In this document: piece after piece, positions 42,213 through 51,727 of the stretch
Layout of the letters: each line of letters starts with the position of its first letter
Numbering within the stretch: the stretch's first letter is position 1
Assembly (NCBI RefSeq): GCF_001444405.1
Contig: NZ_CP013187.1
Span: 1,984,001 to 2,048,000 of the forward strand
Length of the DNA: 64,000 bases
From: Pseudoalteromonas phenolica
Lineage (GTDB): Bacteria > Pseudomonadota > Gammaproteobacteria > Enterobacterales > Alteromonadaceae
Direction: 5' to 3'
Made by a program: the position numbers and the translations under genes
Notes under the pieces: model-generated
Seen by the model: the letters and a program-made list of their open reading frames with translations, nothing else
What the model was told of the DNA's origin: nothing
Databases searched by the model: none

Positions 42213-45026
42213 TTATTTCTTAATTGTTAATGCGTCAGCAACTAACGCGTTTTGTTCTTTAGTATGAGTAGACATATAACCACATGCTGGAGCAGCTGAA
42301 GCCTTACGTCCTGCGTAAGAAAGATTTGCACCTGCTGGGATTGCTTCCCAGAAGTGGTGTTGAGAACAATACCAAGCACCTTGGTTTTGTGGCTCTTCTT
42401 GACACCATACGAAATCTTTAACATGTTGATAGCGAGACATAATGTCTTCCATTTCCTGATGAGGGAATGGATATAGCTGTTCAACACGAACAATAGCAAC
42501 ATTGTTTAATTCAAGCTTACGACGCTCTTGCAGTAGTTCGTAATAAACTTTACCACTACAGAAAACCACTCGTTCAACATTTTCAGGATTGATATCGTCA
42601 ATCTCATCAATCATGTTGTGGAAAACACCTTCCGAAAGCTCTTCTAGAGAAGAAACAGCTAGAGGATGACGTAATAGTGACTTAGGTGTCATTACAATCA
42701 ATGGACGACGTAAAGGACGAACTGATTGACGACGAAGCATTGCATAAACTTGCGCTGGTGTTGAAGGAACACACACCTGCATATTATGGTCAGCACATAG
42801 TTGTAGGTAACGCTCTAAACGTGCAGAACTGTGCTCTGGACCTTGACCTTCATAGCCATGAGGTAGAAGCATAGTTAAACCGCATAAACGACCCCACTTT
42901 TGCTCACCTGAGCTTAAGAACTGGTCAAATACAACCTGAGCACCGTTAGCAAAGTCACCAAACTGCGCTTCCCAAAGAACCAGTGAAGTAGGCTCTGCTG
43001 TTGCATAACCATATTCAAACGCTAATACAGCTTCTTCAGATAACACTGAGTCGTAAACTTCAAATGCGCCCTGACCTTCACGGATATTCTGTAGAGGTAG
43101 GTAAACAGATGCATCTTCTTGATTGTGAACAACAGCATGACGGTGGAAGAAAGTACCACGGCCAGAATCCTGACCAGTCATACGAACGTCTGTGCCTTCG
43201 TCAACTAATGTAGCGTACGCTAAAGACTCAGCCATACCCCAGTCTAGTAATTTATCACCGCTCGCCATTGCTTTACGGTCATCATAAATTTTCTTAACAC
43301 GAGACTGTGCTTTGTGGCTTTCTGGATAAGCAGCAAGCACATTACCAAGCTCTTTCAACTTATCAACAGACACTTTAGGATCGTAAGCTACGTCCCAATC
43401 ATGGCCTACAAACTTAGACCAATCAGATGAGTGCTTAGTTTCTTCTTTAACTTCTTCAACAACACATACACCGTTGTCTAAGCCATTGCGGTATTCATTC
43501 GCAAGCGCTTTTGACTCATCAGCAGAAATCACACCTTCAGCAGCAAGTTTGTCTGCATAAAGCTGACGTGGCACTGGGTGCTTTTTGATCTTTTGGTACA
43601 TCAATGGCTGAGTTGCATTCGGCTCATCAGCTTCGTTGTGACCGTGACGACGGTAACAAACTAAGTCAATAACAACATCGCGCTTAAACTGATTACGGAA
43701 ATCAAGCGCTAGCTGAGTTACAAACGCAACTGCTTCTGGGTCATCAGAATTCACGTGGAAAATTGGTGCCTGAACCATCTTAGCGATGTCAGTACAATAA
43801 TCTGTAGAACGCACATCTTCTTGCTTAGATGTTGTGAAGCCTACCTGGTTGTTTACAACGATTCGAACTGTACCACCAACGCCAAATGCACGTGTTTGCG
43901 ATAAATTGAATGTTTCTTGAACAACACCTTGACCAGCAATTGCTGAGTCACCGTGAATAGTAATAGGTAGCGCTTTAGAACCGTTCTTACAACCTAAACG
44001 GTCAAGACGTGCTCTTACTGACCCCATAACTACAGGATTAACGATTTCAAGGTGAGATGGGTTGAATGCAAGCGCCATATGAACATCACCACCATTAGTA
44101 GCAAAGTCAGACGAATAACCCATGTGATACTTAACATCACCCGAACCGGCTAGTTCACCGTATTTACCAGCAAACTCATCGAAAAGAACCTGTGGATTTT
44201 TACCTAGTACGTTTACAAGAACGTTCAAGCGACCACGGTGTGCCATACCAATTACAGCTTCTTCTTGGCCGCTTTCACCTGCACGATGAATAAGCTCTTT
44301 AAGCATAGGTACTAATGCATCACCACCTTCTAAAGAGAAGCGTTTTGCACCAGGGAATTTTGCACCTAAATACTTTTCAAGACCATCAGCTGCAATTAGA
44401 CCTTTAAGAATTCTAAGTTTAGTTTCTTTGCTAAATTGAGGCTGTGAGAAGGTAGATTCTAAACGTTTTTGTAACCAACGTTTTTCTTCTGTAGAAGTGA
44501 TATGCATGTATTCAGCACCAACAGAACCACAATAAGTGGTTTTCAAGGCTGCATACAAGTCTTTGAGTTTCATTGTCTCTTTGCCACAAGCAAAAGAGCC
44601 AACGTTAAATTCTTTGTCTAAGTCAGCATTGTCTAGATCATGGTAAGACAAATCTAGATCTCTAACACGTTCTCGTTGCCACAAACCTAACGGATCAAGG
44701 TTTGCATTTTGATGGCCTCGGAATCTAAACGCATTGATAAGCTGTAGTACACGTACTTGTTTAGCATCTGTAGTACCAGCTGCTGCAACAACTACTTCTC
44801 TGTGTTTGTTTTTCGCAAGTTCAGCAAATTGTGCTTTCACTTCTGAATGTTTTACATCAACATCCACACCATCAACTTTAGGAAGTTGATCAAACACCTC
44901 ACGCCATTCTTCTGGCACTGAAGTCGCATCGTCTAGATACGCTTCATAAAGCTCTTCTACATAAGCTACGTTTCCGCCATATAAATGCGAAGATTCTAGC
45001 CATGCCTTCATCACACCTTCGTGCAT
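42213..45026 (-). CDS. sucA: 2-oxoglutarate dehydrogenase E1 component
   Basis: 937 aa. N-terminal MKAWLESSHLYGGNVAYVEELYEAYLDDATSVPEEWREVF is typical of SucA, as are FRFRGHQNANLDPLG, EGGDALVPMLKELIHRAGESG, GMAHRGRLNVLVNVLGK and the TPP site region GDSAIAGQGVVQETFNLS. It decarboxylates 2-oxoglutarate. An alternative ATG five codons downstream exists, but the chosen start aligns with other SucA proteins. A hairpin with a U-tract separates it from sdhB. Confidence 0.97.
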   Translation of the reverse strand: MHEGVMKAWLESSHLYGGNVAYVEELYEAYLDDATSVPEEWREVFDQLPKVDGVDVDVKHSEVKAQFAELAKNKHREVVVAAAGTTDAKQVRVLQLINAFRFRGHQNANLDPLGLWQRERVRDLDLSYHDLDNADLDKEFNVGSFACGKETMKLKDLYAALKTTYCGSVGAEYMHITSTEEKRWLQKRLESTFSQPQFSKETKLRILKGLIAADGLEKYLGAKFPGAKRFSLEGGDALVPMLKELIHRAGESGQEEAVIGMAHRGRLNVLVNVLGKNPQVLFDEFAGKYGELAGSGDVKYHMGYSSDFATNGGDVHMALAFNPSHLEIVNPVVMGSVRARLDRLGCKNGSKALPITIHGDSAIAGQGVVQETFNLSQTRAFGVGGTVRIVVNNQVGFTTSKQEDVRSTDYCTDIAKMVQAPIFHVNSDDPEAVAFVTQLALDFRNQFKRDVVIDLVCYRRHGHNEADEPNATQPLMYQKIKKHPVPRQLYADKLAAEGVISADESKALANEYRNGLDNGVCVVEEVKEETKHSSDWSKFVGHDWDVAYDPKVSVDKLKELGNVLAAYPESHKAQSRVKKIYDDRKAMASGDKLLDWGMAESLAYATLVDEGTDVRMTGQDSGRGTFFHRHAVVHNQEDASVYLPLQNIREGQGAFEVYDSVLSEEAVLAFEYGYATAEPTSLVLWEAQFGDFANGAQVVFDQFLSSGEQKWGRLCGLTMLLPHGYEGQGPEHSSARLERYLQLCADHNMQVCVPSTPAQVYAMLRRQSVRPLRRPLIVMTPKSLLRHPLAVSSLEELSEGVFHNMIDEIDDINPENVERVVFCSGKVYYELLQERRKLELNNVAIVRVEQLYPFPHQEMEDIMSRYQHVKDFVWCQEEPQNQGAWYCSQHHFWEAIPAGANLSYAGRKASAAPACGYMSTHTKEQNALVADALTIKK

Positions 45027-45060
45027 TAATTAGCCCTTTTTATTCGCGCAGAAATTAAAC

Positions 45061-45094
45061 TAAAAACAAGATGGCATCTGCAGATGCCATCTTG
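45061..45094 (-). terminator. Terminator between sdhB and sucA
   Basis: A perfect 28-bp palindrome (45067-45094), followed on the minus strand by TTTTTA. It could fold as a 12-bp stem with a 4-nt loop and limits, but may not abolish, sdh-to-suc read-through. Confidence 0.8.
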
Positions 45095-45110
45095 TGGATT
45101 TAACTATGGA

Positions 45111-45821
45111 TTAAACCGAACGATTTAACAACATAGATTTAATCTGACCAATGGCTTTAGTTGGATTTAAGCCTTTTGGACATACGCTTACACAGTTCAT
45201 GATACTGTGACAGCGGAATACGCTAAATGCATCATCTAAATCTTTCAGACGCTCTTCAGTCGCAGTATCACGGCTATCCGCTAAGAAACGGTAAGCGTGT
45301 AATAGACCTGCAGGACCAATGAACTTATCTGGATTCCACCAGAATGAAGGACAAGATGTTGAACAACAAGCACATAAAATACACTCATAAAGACCATCAA
45401 GCTTTTCACGATCTTCAACACTCTGAAGACGCTCAATACCACCTGTTGGCTTATCATTAATTAAGAAAGGCTTAACTTTCTCATATTGAGTGTAGAACTG
45501 AGTCATGTCGATAACAAGGTCACGAATGACTGGTAAACCTGGTAAAGGACGTAAAATAACTTTGTTGCCCTTTAATGCAGATAACGGAGTAATACATGCA
45601 AGGCCGTTTTTGCCGTTCATGTTTAAACCATCAGAGCCACATACACCTTCACGGCAAGAACGACGGAAAGATAGTGTTGGATCTTGCTCTTTTAATAATA
45701 AAAGCGCATCCAAAACCATCATATCACGGCCTTCTTCTACCTCGAGTTTATAATCCTGCATACGTGGCGCGTTGTCCACATCAGGGTTATAACGATAAAC
45801 AGAAAATTCTAATGTTGCCAT
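45111..45821 (-). CDS. sdhB: Succinate dehydrogenase iron-sulfur subunit
   Basis: 236 aa. 2Fe-2S ligands in CREGVCGSDGLNMNGKNGLAC, 4Fe-4S ligands in CILCACCSTSC, and 3Fe-4S/4Fe-4S ligands in CHSIMNCVSVCPKG. It transfers electrons from the SdhA flavin to ubiquinone. It lies 9 nt after sdhA in the sdhCDAB order, and a terminator hairpin follows before sucA. Confidence 0.97.
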   Translation of the reverse strand: MATLEFSVYRYNPDVDNAPRMQDYKLEVEEGRDMMVLDALLLLKEQDPTLSFRRSCREGVCGSDGLNMNGKNGLACITPLSALKGNKVILRPLPGLPVIRDLVIDMTQFYTQYEKVKPFLINDKPTGGIERLQSVEDREKLDGLYECILCACCSTSCPSFWWNPDKFIGPAGLLHAYRFLADSRDTATEERLKDLDDAFSVFRCHSIMNCVSVCPKGLNPTKAIGQIKSMLLNRSV

Positions 45822-45830
45822 CGTTAACTC

Positions 45831-47603
45831 CTAGTAAGTACGTGCTTTAGGTGGGAATGCTTCACGCGTAGTCGGCGCAAAGTTTACATCACGTTTAGTC
45901 ATCACATCTGACTCTGGGTGATGTAATGAGTGACATAGCCAGTTTGCATCGTCACGCTCTGGGAAGTCAAAGCGAGAGTGAGCACCACGGCTTTCAGTAC
46001 GGAAGTTTGCAGCTACGGCTGTAGAGTAAGCAGTTTCCATAAGGTTGTCTAACTCAAGACATTCGATACGTTGTGTATTGAAGTCTGACGACTTATCGTC
46101 AAGACGCGCGTGCTTAAGACGCTCACGAATCGCTTTAAGCTGCTCAAGACCTTCGGCCATTGAATCACCTTCACGGAATACCGAGAAGTTAAGCTGCATA
46201 CACTCTTGTAAGTCTTTCTTGATTTGCGCTGGGTCTTCACCTTTACCAGGTTCAGAGTTTTCCCAACGATTGAAGCGAGCAAATGCTTCATCAATGTTAT
46301 CTTGCGTCGCATCACCTGTAGATTCGAAATCTTTAAGGTAAGTACCTAAGAAGTTACCTGCCGCACGACCGAATACAACAAGGTCAAGTAGTGAGTTACC
46401 ACCTAGGCGGTTTGCACCGTGTACTGATACACATGCAATCTCACCAACAGCGAATAAACCTTCAACGATGCGCTCGTCACCGTTTTCATTCACGTTTAGT
46501 ACTTGGCCATTTACGTTAGTCGGTACACCACCCATCATGTAGTGACAAGTTGGGATTACTGGAATTGGCTCTTCTGCAGGGTCAACGTGTGCGAATGTCT
46601 TAGACAGATCACAAACACCAGGAAGACGTAGGTTAAGCATTTCAGCACCAAGGTGATCAAGCTTAAGTTTGATGTGTGGACCCCAAGGACCTTCACAACC
46701 ACGACCTTCACGGATCTCTGTCATCATTGCACGTGCAACAACGTCACGACCTGCTAAATCTTTAGCATTTGGCGCATAACGTTCCATGAAGCGTTCGCCG
46801 TCTTTATTTAGAAGGTAACCACCTTCACCACGACAACCTTCAGTTACAAGTGTACCTGCGCCAGCAATACCCGTTGGGTGGAACTGCCACATTTCCATGT
46901 CTTGCATAGCAATGCCAGCACGAACTGCCATACCAACACCGTCACCAGTGTTGATGTGTGCGTTTGTTGTTGACGCATAAATACGACCAGCACCACCTGT
47001 TGCAAGTACAACAGCTTTTGATTTGAAGTAAACAACTTCACCTGTTTCAATACAGATGGCTGTTACACCAACAACGTCACCCTTGTCATTTTTAACAAGG
47101 TCTAACGCATACCACTCAGAGAATACGTTTGTTTTGTTTTTAACGTTTTGTTGGTAAAGACAGTGAAGAAGTGCGTGACCAGTACGGTCAGCTGCTGCTG
47201 CAGTACGCGCAGCCTGTTCGCCACCAAAGTTTTTAGATTGACCACCAAATGGACGTTGGTAAACACGGCCGTTCTCGAAACGCGAGAATGGTAAACCCAT
47301 GTTCTCAAGTTCTGTGATAGCTTCTGGACCTGTCTTAGTCATGTATTCGATAGCGTCTTGGTCACCGATGTAATCAGAACCTTTAACCGTATCGTACATG
47401 TGCCATTCCCAGTTATCTTCATGAGAATTACCAAGAGCAACTGTAATACCACCTTGCGCAGACACTGTATGCGAACGAGTTGGGAATACTTTAGAGATCA
47501 GGGCACAGCTTTTGCCTGATTCAGAAATCGCAAGAGCAGCACGCATACCAGCACCACCGGCGCCTACTACTACTGCATCAAATTCACGAACATTATATTT
47601 CAC
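45831..47603 (-). CDS. sdhA: Succinate dehydrogenase flavoprotein subunit
   Basis: 590 aa, standard length. FAD-binding VVVGAGGAGMRAALAISESGK (11-31), SHTVSAQGGI with the flavin-linked His, and substrate/active site regions including HPTGIAGAGTLVTEGCRGEGGYLLN and RVGLAR-like GANRLGGNSLLDLVVFGRAAG. It oxidises succinate to fumarate. It directly abuts sdhD (the next base after its start codon's upstream neighbour). Confidence 0.97.
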   Translation of the reverse strand: MKYNVREFDAVVVGAGGAGMRAALAISESGKSCALISKVFPTRSHTVSAQGGITVALGNSHEDNWEWHMYDTVKGSDYIGDQDAIEYMTKTGPEAITELENMGLPFSRFENGRVYQRPFGGQSKNFGGEQAARTAAAADRTGHALLHCLYQQNVKNKTNVFSEWYALDLVKNDKGDVVGVTAICIETGEVVYFKSKAVVLATGGAGRIYASTTNAHINTGDGVGMAVRAGIAMQDMEMWQFHPTGIAGAGTLVTEGCRGEGGYLLNKDGERFMERYAPNAKDLAGRDVVARAMMTEIREGRGCEGPWGPHIKLKLDHLGAEMLNLRLPGVCDLSKTFAHVDPAEEPIPVIPTCHYMMGGVPTNVNGQVLNVNENGDERIVEGLFAVGEIACVSVHGANRLGGNSLLDLVVFGRAAGNFLGTYLKDFESTGDATQDNIDEAFARFNRWENSEPGKGEDPAQIKKDLQECMQLNFSVFREGDSMAEGLEQLKAIRERLKHARLDDKSSDFNTQRIECLELDNLMETAYSTAVAANFRTESRGAHSRFDFPERDDANWLCHSLHHPESDVMTKRDVNFAPTTREAFPPKARTY

Positions 47604-47951
47604 TTAAACACCCCATAAAACGAATAGACCAATTGCTACGTAAGCAACGGCCATAAGGTTTAATACGAAACCTAAAACTGAACGCAACGCAGATGCTTTC
47701 ACATAGTCTGTTAGGACTTGCCAAAGACCAATGCGAGTGTGAACCATAATGCACACTAAAGTGATAAACGTTGCTGCTTTAACGAAAAGGTTTGAGAATA
47801 AACCCGTCCAAGCTTCATAAGTAAGTTCAGGGGTAAGGAATAAATAACCAACGATAAAGAATGCATATGCTGCAATGATTAACGCGGTAGCACGTAATGA
47901 TACATAATCTTGTACACCATCACGCTTCAGAGTTGCTTGATTTAAGACCAT
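47604..47951 (-). CDS. sdhD: Succinate dehydrogenase membrane anchor subunit
   Basis: 115 aa from ATG 47951 (GGAG 7 nt upstream); the open frame extends 12 codons further but overlaps sdhC. Three transmembrane helices (about 22-41, 53-73, 91-112). VHTRIGLWQVLTDYVK matches the haem/quinone region of SdhD. It overlaps the sdhC stop by 10 nt. Confidence 0.92.
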   Translation of the reverse strand: MVLNQATLKRDGVQDYVSLRATALIIAAYAFFIVGYLFLTPELTYEAWTGLFSNLFVKAATFITLVCIMVHTRIGLWQVLTDYVKASALRSVLGFVLNLMAVAYVAIGLFVLWGV

Positions 47952-48319
47952 ATCCACACTCCAGCTAGAATTGCAACGATTACCCAAAGTGCAATCGCAA
48001 TTTTAGCGCTGCTATTGCCCGATTCTAATTCTTCCCAGTGACCCATGTCTTGGATCATGTGGCGAATACCACCGATTAGGTGATATGAAAGCGCCGCGAA
48101 GGTGCCCCATGCAATGAATTTTGCAATAAAGCCAGTGAATAGCTCTTTTACAAATTCAAACCCTTCAGGAGAAGAAAGAGACTCAGACCAAGCCCAGATA
48201 ACAAAAGTTAAAGCTATGAACAATGCCACACCCGAAATACGGTGAAGGATTGATGCTTTAGCAGTTGCTGGCATAGATATAGTCGTAAGATCTAGATTTA
48301 CAGGTCTTTGCTTTTTCAC
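47942..48319 (-). CDS. sdhC: Succinate dehydrogenase cytochrome b556 subunit
   Basis: 125 aa. Starts at a GTG; there is no upstream in-frame ATG, and KKQRPVNLDL aligns with the conserved N-terminus of SdhC. Three transmembrane helices, with SILHRISG near the quinone site and haem-ligand His in LSYHLIGGIRHMIQDMGHW. First gene of the sdh operon, divergent from gltA across 400 bp. Confidence 0.93.
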   Translation of the reverse strand: MKKQRPVNLDLTTISMPATAKASILHRISGVALFIALTFVIWAWSESLSSPEGFEFVKELFTGFIAKFIAWGTFAALSYHLIGGIRHMIQDMGHWEELESGNSSAKIAIALWVIVAILAGVWIWS

Positions 48320-48719
48320 AGTTACTTGCCCATCTTGCCCACATAAGGAGCTTCATCTACTTGTTTTTATAAAACCATTTATACCGAATGTATAAATGAC
48401 ACACTCTAAGTAAACCTTTTTTGCAACAGAAACGAATTTTTGTTGTAAAAATAGGTTTACCCACAGACGACATGGTATTAAACCGCATACAGTATATAAG
48501 GCCGTGAGTGCTTTTACAATTCTTGTTTAGATTGAGAAGCTTGCGAATTAGCCAATGGTATAATATTTAAACTTGAGTAGAATATTTATTATTCATTTTT
48601 GCATAATCCTTATAAAAATTGACTTTACACCCCTGTTATACGTTAAAATGATCTGAATTTGCTTAACATTAGTATCACAACATAACAATCGACATTGTTA
48701 TTTCATAGGAGATAAATAG
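48320..48719. promoter_or_regulatory. Divergent sdhC/gltA intergenic region
   Basis: 400 bp without a supported gene. It must hold promoters for both the sdh-suc block (minus) and gltA (plus). TATAAA-like -10 motifs occur on the minus strand around 48370-48400. No confident CRP, ArcA or riboswitch element was identified. Confidence 0.6.
48619..48649 (+). promoter_or_regulatory. Putative gltA promoter
   Basis: TTGACT (48619-48624) and TAAAAT (48644-48649) with a 19-bp spacer, about 70 nt before the gltA start. Confidence 0.35.
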
Positions 48720-50006
48720 ATGGCAGATAAAAAAGCCACAGTCCATATTGATGGTCATGATCCAATCGAACTTCCGATTTATTCTGGCACTGCAGGTCAA
48801 GATGTAATTGACGTTCGTACCCTAGGCGCTCACGGCCACTTCACATATGACCCAGGTTTTATGTCTACTGGCTCTTGCGAGTCATCTATTACCTACATCG
48901 ATGGTGGCAAAGGTGTTCTACTTCACCGTGGTTACCCTATCGAGCAGTTAGCTGAAAACTCAAACTACATCGAGTTATGCTACTTACTTCTTAACGGTGA
49001 ACTTCCTACAGAAGAACAACACGCTGAGTTCGCAGAAGAAATCACAACTAATACTATGATGCATGAGAAGATTGCTGCTTTCTTCCAAGGCTTCCGTGTA
49101 GATTCACACCCAATGGCTATGCTATGTGGTGTTGTTGGTGCACTTTCTTCATTCTACCATGACGATTTAGACATCTCAGATGCTGATCAGCGTCATCGTA
49201 GTGCGGTTAAACTAATCGCTAAGCTGCCTACTATTGCGGCTATGTGTTACAAGTACAACATCGGTCAGCCATTCGTTTACCCACGTAACGACCTAAGCTA
49301 TGCTGAAAACTTCCTTCACATGATGTTCTCAGTACCGGCTGAAAAGTATGAAGTCAGCCCAGTTCTTGCTAAAGCAATGGACCGTATTTTCATGCTTCAC
49401 GCTGATCACGAGCAAAACGCTTCAACGTCTACTGTTCGTTTGGCTGGTTCATCTGGTGCAAACCCATATGCATGTATCGCTGCTGGTATCGCGTCACTAT
49501 GGGGCCCTGCGCATGGTGGTGCAAACGAAGCATGTTTAAACATGTTAGAAGAGATCGGTTCAGTTGATCGCATTGACGAGTATGTTGCTAAAGCGAAAGA
49601 CAAGAACGACCCATTCCGTCTAATGGGCTTCGGTCACCGTGTTTACAAAAACTTTGACCCTCGTGCAACAGTAATGCGTGAAACGTGTCACCAAGTACTT
49701 GAAGAACTAAACATTCAAGATCCGCTACTAGACGTTGCAATGCGTTTAGAGCAAATTGCGCTTGAAGACCCTTACTTCATCGAGAAGAAACTTTATCCTA
49801 ACGTAGACTTCTACTCAGGTATCATTCTTAAAGCGATTGGTATTCCAACAAGTATGTTCACTGTGATCTTTGCAATGTCTCGTACAGTTGGTTGGATCTC
49901 ACACTGGGATGAGATGCTTTCTCAACCTGGTCACAAAATTGGTCGTCCTCGTCAGCTTTACACTGGCTACACACAGCGCGACTACAAAGCAAAATCAGAA
50001 AGATAA
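48720..50006 (+). CDS. gltA: Citrate synthase (type II, hexameric)
   Basis: 428 aa. N-terminal zinc-ribbon-like region absent of Cys, then GFMSTGSCESSITYIDGGKGVLLHRGYPIEQLA, catalytic His motifs GPAHGGANEACL and MGFGHRVYKNFDPRA, and final FRPRQ-like GRPRQLYTGYTQRDY. It condenses acetyl-CoA and oxaloacetate. It is divergent from sdhCDAB, the normal arrangement in gammaproteobacteria. AGGAGA lies 8 nt upstream of the ATG. Confidence 0.97.
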   Translation: MADKKATVHIDGHDPIELPIYSGTAGQDVIDVRTLGAHGHFTYDPGFMSTGSCESSITYIDGGKGVLLHRGYPIEQLAENSNYIELCYLLLNGELPTEEQHAEFAEEITTNTMMHEKIAAFFQGFRVDSHPMAMLCGVVGALSSFYHDDLDISDADQRHRSAVKLIAKLPTIAAMCYKYNIGQPFVYPRNDLSYAENFLHMMFSVPAEKYEVSPVLAKAMDRIFMLHADHEQNASTSTVRLAGSSGANPYACIAAGIASLWGPAHGGANEACLNMLEEIGSVDRIDEYVAKAKDKNDPFRLMGFGHRVYKNFDPRATVMRETCHQVLEELNIQDPLLDVAMRLEQIALEDPYFIEKKLYPNVDFYSGIILKAIGIPTSMFTVIFAMSRTVGWISHWDEMLSQPGHKIGRPRQLYTGYTQRDYKAKSER

Positions 50007-50025
50007 TGCTTTAAGATTTAAAAAA

Positions 50026-50047
50026 GGCCGCACTCGCGGCCTTTTTT
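50026..50047 (+). terminator. Intrinsic terminator of gltA
   Basis: GGCCGC (50026-50031), loop ACTC, GCGGCC (50036-50041), six T. Confidence 0.93.
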
Positions 50048-50086
50048 ATTGTTATAATTTGCGAAATTTTACTTAATCTTTCTAGT

Positions 50087-51301
50087 ATGTGCCTTATCTC
50101 TGAACTTAGACAACAGTTTCCTATCTTGACTTCAAAGAATGAAGACCCATTTATCTATCTCGATTCAGGTGCAACAAGCCAAAAACCGCGACAGGTTATC
50201 GAGGCAATAGATTCTTTTTATCGCGAGCAAAATGCAAATGTACACAGAGGTTTACACACACTAAGTGCTGAAGCTACCTCAGCATTTGAGTTAGCCCGTG
50301 AAAAAATAGCTAATTTTTTAAATGTTCAGAGTAAAGAAATTGTTTGGACGGCAGGTGCAACAGATAGCATTAACATTATAGCGAATGGTATTAAAGCCCA
50401 GCTAAAGCAAGGTGACGTGATATGTGTATCTGCTTTGGAACATCACGCAAACATCGTACCTTGGCAAGAATTATGTAAACAAAAAGGCTGTATTCTTAAA
50501 GTTTTACCTATCACAAAATCGGGGATTTTAGATATAAAATCATCTGTTGAGTTAATTTTCGAACAAAAACCAAAAATAGTGGCCATAAGCCATGCTTCAA
50601 ATGCTTTAGGAAATATTCAACCTGTAGAAAAAATTATTGAAGTTGCTCATGAAGTTGAAGCAACTACTGTTGTTGATGGCGCACAAGCCTTTATGCACCT
50701 TCGCCCTGATCTTCGTAAACTTAACTGCGACTTTTATGTGTTTTCTGCACATAAAGCATTAGGACCGACAGGATTGGGAGTTTTGTATGGTAAATATGAC
50801 CTATTAAACGCACTTAATCCTTTAAGGTTTGGTGGCGAAATGATCAAAGAAGTCTCTTTTGAGCAAACATCATTTCAAGATGCACCAAGCAAGTTTGAAG
50901 CAGGTACTCCAAATATTTCAGGTGTCATTGGTTTTTCAGCTGCGCTCGATTTTCTAAATTCAATTAATCACAATGATTTACTAAAATACGAAAAAACTCT
51001 CTATCACTATTTGCTTACTCAGCTAAACGGTATTAATGGCATTATCATTTATGGTGATACAGAAAATAATATAGGCACGGTGAGTTTTAGATATAAAAAT
51101 GAACACCATTTTGATTTAGCAACCTTATTGAATGGCTATGGGATCGCAATACGTAGCGGTCACCACTGTACACAACCTTTAATGAAGTCACTTGGTATCG
51201 ACGGTACAATCCGTGTAAGCCTGGCCTTTTATAATAATCGTGACGATATTGATGCATTTATTCACGCATTAAAAGAGTCCATTGACCTACTTGAAATCTA
51301 A
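50087..51301 (+). CDS. csdA: Cysteine desulfurase CsdA (SufS-like)
   Basis: 404 aa. PLP lysine K223 in VFSAHKALGPTGLG, catalytic Cys361 in RSGHHCTQPLMK, and family start YLDSGATSQKPRQVIEA. It makes a persulfide from cysteine and passes it to CsdE. It is followed 3 nt later by csdE, forming the CSD sulfur-transfer pair. The start has a weak ribosome binding site. The gene lies after the gltA terminator. Confidence 0.93.
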   Translation: MCLISELRQQFPILTSKNEDPFIYLDSGATSQKPRQVIEAIDSFYREQNANVHRGLHTLSAEATSAFELAREKIANFLNVQSKEIVWTAGATDSINIIANGIKAQLKQGDVICVSALEHHANIVPWQELCKQKGCILKVLPITKSGILDIKSSVELIFEQKPKIVAISHASNALGNIQPVEKIIEVAHEVEATTVVDGAQAFMHLRPDLRKLNCDFYVFSAHKALGPTGLGVLYGKYDLLNALNPLRFGGEMIKEVSFEQTSFQDAPSKFEAGTPNISGVIGFSAALDFLNSINHNDLLKYEKTLYHYLLTQLNGINGIIIYGDTENNIGTVSFRYKNEHHFDLATLLNGYGIAIRSGHHCTQPLMKSLGIDGTIRVSLAFYNNRDDIDAFIHALKESIDLLEI

Positions 51302-51304
51302 AGA

Positions 51305-51709
51305 ATGACGTATAAAGAATTTAAAGAAAAACTTTCAGGTTTAAAATCTTGGCAATTAATGTACCGAGAAATCATGTTACTCGGTAAGAGCTTACCAGAA
51401 ATGCCTGAGCTACTAAAAACTGACGATGTTTTGATTAAAGGCTGTGAAAGTAAAGTGTGGCTGAGAGTTGAGTTGAGTGATGATCAAATTCTTGTGCTGA
51501 TTGGTGATTCTGATACCCGCATTGTCAAAGGTCTGATGGGACTAATTATGCTTATGCACCAAGGTAAAACGCCTGAGCAAAGCTTAAGTATTAATACATA
51601 TGATGAATTCGAACAATTAGGCTTGATCAAGCACTTAAGCCCATCAAGAGGAAATGGTATCAAAGCCATTGCAGATACCATTCAAGAGAAAGTAAAACAG
51701 TGGCTTTAA
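51305..51709 (+). CDS. csdE: Cysteine desulfurase sulfur acceptor CsdE (SufE-like)
   Basis: 134 aa. Acceptor Cys47 in LIKGCESKVWL and the SufE/NifU-like fold (VKGLMGLIMLMHQGKTPEQ). It receives sulfur from CsdA. In E. coli it also interacts with CsdL/TcdA, whose gene is convergent here, their stop codons overlapping in a TTAA palindrome (51706-51709). Confidence 0.93.
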   Translation: MTYKEFKEKLSGLKSWQLMYREIMLLGKSLPEMPELLKTDDVLIKGCESKVWLRVELSDDQILVLIGDSDTRIVKGLMGLIMLMHQGKTPEQSLSINTYDEFEQLGLIKHLSPSRGNGIKAIADTIQEKVKQWL

Positions 51710-51727
51710 GCCGCCACTGTTTTTTTC
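51694..51727. terminator. Bidirectional terminator spanning the csdE and tcdA stop codons
   Basis: ACAGTGGC (51697-51704) and GCCACTGT (51713-51720) pair; the loop contains the shared TTAA that provides both stop codons. T-runs follow on the plus strand and A-runs precede. Confidence 0.75.
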
